NCBI GenBank assembly: GCA_016699675.1
Contig: CP064985.1
Location: 124,001-188,000 of the forward strand
From: Austwickia sp.
GTDB taxonomy: Bacteria; Actinomycetota; Actinomycetes; Actinomycetales; Dermatophilaceae
Direction: 5' to 3'
DNA length: 64,000 nucleotides
Every line of letters begins with the position of its first letter. The stretch's first letter is position 1. The notes under the pieces were generated by a model. It made no database searches and had not been told where the DNA came from. It saw nothing but the letters and a program-made list of their open reading frames with translations. A program made the position numbers and the translations under genes. This document shows, one piece after another, positions 59,982 through 64,000 of the stretch.

Positions 59982-60623
59982 GTGAGCCTGCGCATCGTTC
60001 TCGCCGACGACTCCGTGCTGCTGCGCGAGGGCCTGGAGCTGATCCTCGCCGACGCGGGGCACCGGGTCGTCGGCCGGGCCGGGGACGGACCGAGCGCCAT
60101 CGAGCTGACCCTCGCCGAGCGGCCAGACCTCGCCGTGCTCGACGTACGGATGCCGCCCAGCCACCGCGACGAGGGCATGCGGGCGGCCGCCGCCATCCGC
60201 GCCGCGTGGCCCGAGGCGTCGCTGCTGATCCTGAGCCAGTACGTCGAGCGCAGCTACGCCCGCGACCTCGTCGGCCCGGGCTTCGGCTACCTGCTCAAGG
60301 ATCGGGTCAGCGACATCCCCGCCTTCCTGACGGCGGTGGAGACGGTGGCCGCCGGCGGCACCGTGATCGACCCCCAGGTGGTCGCGCAGTTCCTGGCCTC
60401 CCCCGTCACGGCCCCGGTCGACGCCTTGACCCCGCGCGAACGGGAGGTGCTCGCCCTGATGGCCGAGGGCATGGGCAACGCCGCGATCGCCCGGCGGCTC
60501 GCACTCACCGAGGGGGCCATCGAGAAGCACACCCAGCGCATCTTCGCCAAGCTCCAGCTCGATCCGGGGTCCGACCAGCACCGCCGCGTGGTCGCGGTGC
60601 TGGCCTACCTCGACCGGCGCTGA
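59982..60623 (+). CDS. NarL/LuxR family response regulator
   Basis: 213 residues. Receiver domain with ADDSVLLREGLELI, phospho-acceptor Asp54 in LAVLDVRMPPSHRDEGMRAA, and Lys in YLLKDRVSDI; LuxR-type helix-turn-helix LTPREREVLALMAEGMGNAA and GAIEKHTQRIFAKLQL. GTG 59982 is preferred; a TTG at 59970 is possible. Forms a two-component system with the upstream kinase; targets are unknown. Confidence 0.92.
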   Translation: MSLRIVLADDSVLLREGLELILADAGHRVVGRAGDGPSAIELTLAERPDLAVLDVRMPPSHRDEGMRAAAAIRAAWPEASLLILSQYVERSYARDLVGPGFGYLLKDRVSDIPAFLTAVETVAAGGTVIDPQVVAQFLASPVTAPVDALTPREREVLALMAEGMGNAAIARRLALTEGAIEKHTQRIFAKLQLDPGSDQHRRVVAVLAYLDRR

Positions 60624-60734
60624 CGATGCGCCCGGGCAGGGTTCTCTCACATCCAGCCTCGCGCAGTCGAATGGACGGCAACTCCGGCGCCGCCCCCAGG
60701 GCCCGCCGCTCGCCGCCACCCAGGAGACCGACCC

Positions 60735-61297
60735 GTGCCAGGCCCCTCGGACATCACCCCCCGCGATCGGGAGGTGACGTTCGGCTGCGACGAGATCATC
60801 GTCAGCAAGACCGACACCAAGGGCGTCATCACCTACGCGAACGACGTCTTCCTGCGCGTCGCCGCCTACTCCGAGGCCGAGCTGATCGGCCAGCCGCACA
60901 ACGTCATCCGTCACCCCGACTTCCCCGGCGGCGTCTTCAAGCTGCTGTGGGACACGATCACGCAGGGCCAGGAGGTCTTCGCGTACGTGCAGAACCTGGC
61001 CAAGGACGGCTCCTACTACTGGGTGCTGGCCCACGTGACCCCGACGTACGACGCGCGCGGCACCATCGTCGGCTACCACAGCAGCCGGCGCTGCCCCGAG
61101 AAGGCCGCGGTGGCCGAGGTCGACGCCGTCTACGACCTGATGCGCATCGAGGAGCGGCGGCACCCGACCGCCGCGTGGGCGCCGAGGCGAGCCTCGCGCT
61201 GGTGGGGCAAGTGCTGGCGGGCAAGGGCGTGACGTACGACGAGTTCGTCTGGGATCTCATCCACCGCACCACCCCCACCGATCGGCGGGCCGCGTGA
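60735..61297 (+). pseudogene. Aer-like PAS domain protein, frameshifted near the C-terminus
   Basis: GTG 60735 behind AGGAG. The PAS domain reads DEIIVSKTDTKGVITYANDV, RVAAYSEAELIGQPHNVIRH, FKLLWDTITQGQEVFAYVQN and YYWVLAHVTPTYDARGTIVG, as in Aer-type redox sensors that bind FAD. The frame breaks near 61163: the start frame ends in a Trp/Arg-rich tail at 61232, while the adjacent frame gives the expected C-terminus (GAEASLALVGQVLAGKGVTY, DEFVWDLIH) to 61297. One lost G explains it. It overlaps the chemotaxis receptor gene by four bases. Confidence 0.8.
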
Positions 61298-62213
61298 CCG
61301 GGCGGCGCCGGGAAGGCACTCCGGCCGGCCCTCCCCAGGACCCGGTCACGGAGCCGTCGGGACGTGACCTGCCCGAGGCCCTGGCTGACATCGACGCCGT
61401 GCTCGCCCGCGTCGCCGGCGGCGACCTCAACGCCCGGGTCGTCCAGCTCGACGGACCCCCGCTGGCCCAGAGCCTGGCGAACCACGTGAACGGCACCCTG
61501 GACCTGCTGGAGGCGTTCACCCGCGAGACGCAGGCCTGCCTGCGCGCCTCCGCCGAGGGCCGCTTCCACCGCGTCGTCCTGTTGCGCGGGATGCCCGGCC
61601 AGTTCGCCGAGGGTGCCCGCGCCAGCAACACGGCACGCGCGGCCATGCTCGAGCACGACGTGCAGCTGACCCGCCGCGACGCCGAACGCAGCGACCTCGC
61701 GACCAGCGTCGCCGAGGTCTCCCATCGCCTGGGGGCCGCGGCCCACCAGCTCGGCGAGGACACCACCGCCCTGTCCGCCACCACGAGCCGCGCCGTCGCC
61801 GAGGCCGGCACGGGCTGCGGACGATGACGGCGCTGACCGAGGCGAGCGCGGAGATCGAGACCGCGGTGCGGGTCATCGCGCAGGTCGCCGGGCAGACCCG
61901 GCTGCTGGCGCTCAACGCGATGATCGAGGCGGCTCGTGCCGGCGATGCCGGGCGCGGCTTCGCCGTCGTGGCCAGCGAGGTCAAGGATCTGGCCAGCGAG
62001 ACGACGCAGTCCTCCCAGGACATCGCCGAGCAGGTGCGGGCCGCCCAGGAGGCGGCGCGGGCCGCGGGGGCGGCCATTTCGGCGATCACCGCCGCGATCC
62101 AGGAGATCGACACGCAGATCGGGCAGGTGCGCGCCCGCGTCGACGGGGCCGACGGGCTGGAACCGCTCGGGGACCGGCTGGAGCACCAGGTGGCCCGCCT
62201 CACCGACGGCTGA
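61294..62213 (+). pseudogene. Soluble methyl-accepting chemotaxis protein, frameshifted
   Basis: GTG 61294 overlaps the PAS gene stop (GTGA). The first half (61294-61827) has a HAMP-like LADIDAVLARVAGGDLNARV, LRASAEGRFHRVVLLRGMPG and a helical stretch, ending prematurely after AVAEAGTGCGR. The second half (from 61824) is the conserved signalling tip: IAQVAGQTRLLALNAMIEAA, RAGDAGRGFAVVASEVKDLA. One missing G near 61812 (GGG for GGGG) would join them as ...GTGLRTMTALTEAS.... There is no membrane helix. PAS plus this protein equal a split Aer receptor, implying chemotaxis or energy taxis in the organism. Confidence 0.82.
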
Positions 62214-62241
62214 TCGCTCGCCCGAATCGTCCCGGCCGGGC

Positions 62242-63222
62242 TCAGCCGCGCAGTCCTCGGTGCGTCCCCACGTCGCGCGCCGCGGCCTCCGCCGCGAGCG
62301 CCACGGCCACCACCTCCTGCTCCGAGGCGGCCACGGCCGCCGCGGCCGCGGCATCCAGGCGCAGCGCCGCCCCGCCCACATCGGGGCCGGTCAGCACGGC
62401 ATCGGTCACCGGATCCTCCTCCAGCACGACACCGGGGCAGGTGGCGAGGAGCCGGGCCGCCTGCTCGGTGCCGAGGGCGTGCAGCGCGGCGGCGGACAGG
62501 AACGGTACGCCGAGCTCGGTGGCCAACCGCTCCCCCGCGACGGTGCTTGCTGCCGGCAGCACCACGACCGGACGGGCCCGCAGCGGGACCGCGAACGGCC
62601 GCGCGGGCCACTCCGGGGCCGTCACCCCGTACGTCACGTGGTCGCGCCACGCGTGGCTGCCGGTGCCGTCGGGAAGCCACAGGTAGGCCGGCCAGGCGCC
62701 GCGCCGCGTGAAGCCCAGCGAGCGCACCAGACCCGCCGAGCGGGTGTTCCCGGGCTGCACCGACGCCTCGACGCGGTGCAGGCCCATGCCCCGCGGCTCC
62801 GGGGCGAGGATCAGGTCGACCACCAGGCGCAGGCCCTCGGCGAAGAGCCCCCGCCCGGCGTACGGGTCGTAGGCGTCGTACCCCAGCGTCCCGGCGAGCG
62901 CCCGGCCCCGGACGACGTTGGTGACATTGACCCGCCCGACGATGTCGTGGTTGGCGAGGGGCTCCAGGGCGTGCACGATGAACGTGCGGTGGCCGCTCGA
63001 CTGGAATCGCAGGTGCCGTTCGAGATCGCCGGGGTCGACGGGGTTCCACTGCGCGAGCCGGTCGCGCGAGGCGAGGACGGCGTGCCGGTAGGGCACCAGG
63101 TCGGCCTTGGTCACGGGGGCGACCCGGACCCGCCGACCCCGCGCGGTCAGGGGCTCCGCCTCGGGGTCGGGCCTCAGGTGCGCCCCCTCCGGCGGGGGCG
63201 CCATCGCGGGTGGGGTCGTCAC
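62242..63222 (-). CDS. RimJ/RimL-type GNAT acetyltransferase with extra C-terminal domain
   Basis: 326 residues from GTG 63222. The first ~195 residues are GNAT: RRVRVAPVTKADLVPYRHAV, YDAYDPYAGRGLFAEGLRLV and RVEASVQPGNTRSAGLVRSL, then GFTRRGAWPAYLWLPDG. The remaining ~120 residues (RARPVVVLPAASTVAGERLA; TCPGVVLEEDPVTDAVLTGP) form a nucleotide-kinase-like alpha/beta region that I cannot name. The start overlaps the amidohydrolase stop by four bases. Confidence 0.82.
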   Translation of the reverse strand: MTTPPAMAPPPEGAHLRPDPEAEPLTARGRRVRVAPVTKADLVPYRHAVLASRDRLAQWNPVDPGDLERHLRFQSSGHRTFIVHALEPLANHDIVGRVNVTNVVRGRALAGTLGYDAYDPYAGRGLFAEGLRLVVDLILAPEPRGMGLHRVEASVQPGNTRSAGLVRSLGFTRRGAWPAYLWLPDGTGSHAWRDHVTYGVTAPEWPARPFAVPLRARPVVVLPAASTVAGERLATELGVPFLSAAALHALGTEQAARLLATCPGVVLEEDPVTDAVLTGPDVGGAALRLDAAAAAAVAASEQEVVAVALAAEAAARDVGTHRGLRG

Positions 63223-64000
63223 CGCACCGCCTTGCCGCGCAACACGATCCGGTGCGGGCGCACCAGCATGCGCAGGTCCTCGCGCGGGTCGTCGAGGTAC
63301 ACCACGAAGTCCGCCTCCGCGCCCTCCGCCAGCCCGGGGCGGCCAAGCCACTCCCGGGCCCCCCAGGTCGCCGCCGCCAGCGCGCCGGCGGCCCCGAGTG
63401 CCGTCTTGCCCAGCTCGATGACCTCCAGCGCGATGAGGCCGTGCGGCAGCTGGCCGCCGGAGTCGGTGCCGGCAAAGATCGGCACGCCGGCCTCGGCAGC
63501 CGCGCTGATCGTGTCGTACCGGCGCCGGTGCAGGTCGAGCATGTGCCCCGCGTACCCGGGGAACTTCTTGCGGCCCGCCGCGGCGAACTTCGGGAAGTTG
63601 TCGATGTTGATCAGGGTGGGCACGATCGCGATCTGCTGGGTCGCGAAGGCGTCGATCGTGTCCTCCACCAGGCCGCTGGCGTGCTCGATGCAGTCGGTCC
63701 CGGCCGCGGCGAAGTCCACCAGCGACTGCTCGCCGAAGCAGTGCGCGGTCACCCGGGCATCCTCCTCGTGGGCGGCCGCGATGGCCTGGGTGAGGACGTC
63801 CACCGGCCAACACGGCGCCAGGTCGCCGCGGCCCCGGTCGATCCAGTCGCCGACGAGCTTCACCCAGCCGTCGCCGGCCCGCGCCTCCCGGCGTACGAAC
63901 TCGACGAGCTGGTCCGGCTCGACCTCGTGGGCGACCCCCGGGATGTAGCGCTTCGTGCGCGCGATGTGCCGCCCGGCGCGGATGAGCCGCGACAGGTCCT
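63219..64000 (-). CDS. Amidohydrolase family protein, partial
   Basis: The frame is open from the window end (DLSRLIRAGRHIARTKRYIP) to the stop at 63219, about 259 residues, so the N-terminus with its HxH is outside. Visible metal ligands: Lys in WVKLVGDW, His in ARVTAHCFGEQSL, His in GTDCIEHASGLV, and Asp in IFAGTDSGGQLPHGL. It looks like an imidazolonepropionase/prolidase-type amidohydrolase. The reaction is not determinable here. Confidence 0.88.
   Translation of the reverse strand, partial: DLSRLIRAGRHIARTKRYIPGVAHEVEPDQLVEFVRREARAGDGWVKLVGDWIDRGRGDLAPCWPVDVLTQAIAAAHEEDARVTAHCFGEQSLVDFAAAGTDCIEHASGLVEDTIDAFATQQIAIVPTLINIDNFPKFAAAGRKKFPGYAGHMLDLHRRRYDTISAAAEAGVPIFAGTDSGGQLPHGLIALEVIELGKTALGAAGALAAATWGAREWLGRPGLAEGAEADFVVYLDDPREDLRMLVRPHRIVLRGKAVR

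Overview
The window is high-GC DNA with actinobacterial gene order, densely packed with GTG/ATG starts and 1-4 base start/stop overlaps. The order dxr, rip1, ispG, GNAT and the order rpsP, KH, rimM, trmD, rplS, lepB, rnhB, DUF2469, YraN, ComM, DprA, XerC, M23, rpsB, tsf, pyrH, frr, cdsA, rlmN are both typical of Actinobacteria. A TrmD fused to an acetyltransferase, an Aer-like chemotaxis receptor pair and the general gene content suggest Micrococcales, perhaps near Dermatophilaceae/Intrasporangiaceae. The family placement is inference.

Layout. 1-7.9 kb is small-molecule metabolism: a TSUP exporter (cut by the window edge), an NCS2 purine permease with guanine deaminase, the three-gene 5-oxoprolinase pxpABC, and a divergent LysE exporter/LysG regulator pair. 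8-19.3 kb is accessory and partly decayed: a small membrane protein, a Fic protein, proS, a DUF-type protein, a frameshifted AAA/DUF4143 ATPase, an SRPBCC protein under a perfect palindrome followed by a TetR whose frame runs into a serine hydrolase, a truncated-looking protein, and an MFS transporter split by an IS3-family element. 19.6-27.3 kb holds GNAT, ispG, rip1 and dxr, with a small type-VII-secretion-like cassette directly upstream of dxr. 27.3-29.2 kb is a mosaic of three truncated genes (oxoprolinase, PucR, DUF1684).

29.2-37.3 kb carries propionyl-CoA synthetase, a membrane protein, a two-module FAD/Fe-S dehydrogenase, a frameshifted LysR and a divergent EamA transporter. 37.3-58.3 kb is the conserved block for translation, cell envelope and DNA uptake/processing. 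It includes rlmN, cdsA, frr, pyrH, tsf, rpsB, an aminotransferase, M23 and DUF3152 proteins, xerC, dprA, comM, yraN, an M15 dipeptidase, DUF2469, rnhB, two signal peptidases, rplS, trmD-GNAT, rimM, KH and rpsP. 58.6-64 kb has a NarL-type two-component system, a PAS protein plus methyl-accepting protein (each split by one missing base), a GNAT protein and an amidohydrolase that leaves the window.

No tRNA, rRNA or CRISPR array was seen. The most interesting points are the type VII-like cassette with a 33-bp tandem duplication at a coupled gene junction, the palindrome covering a start codon in front of a TetR/hydrolase fusion frame, the gene-fragment mosaic at 28.5 kb, the TrmD-GNAT fusion, and repeated single-base losses in G/C runs that are either pseudogenes or sequencing error.
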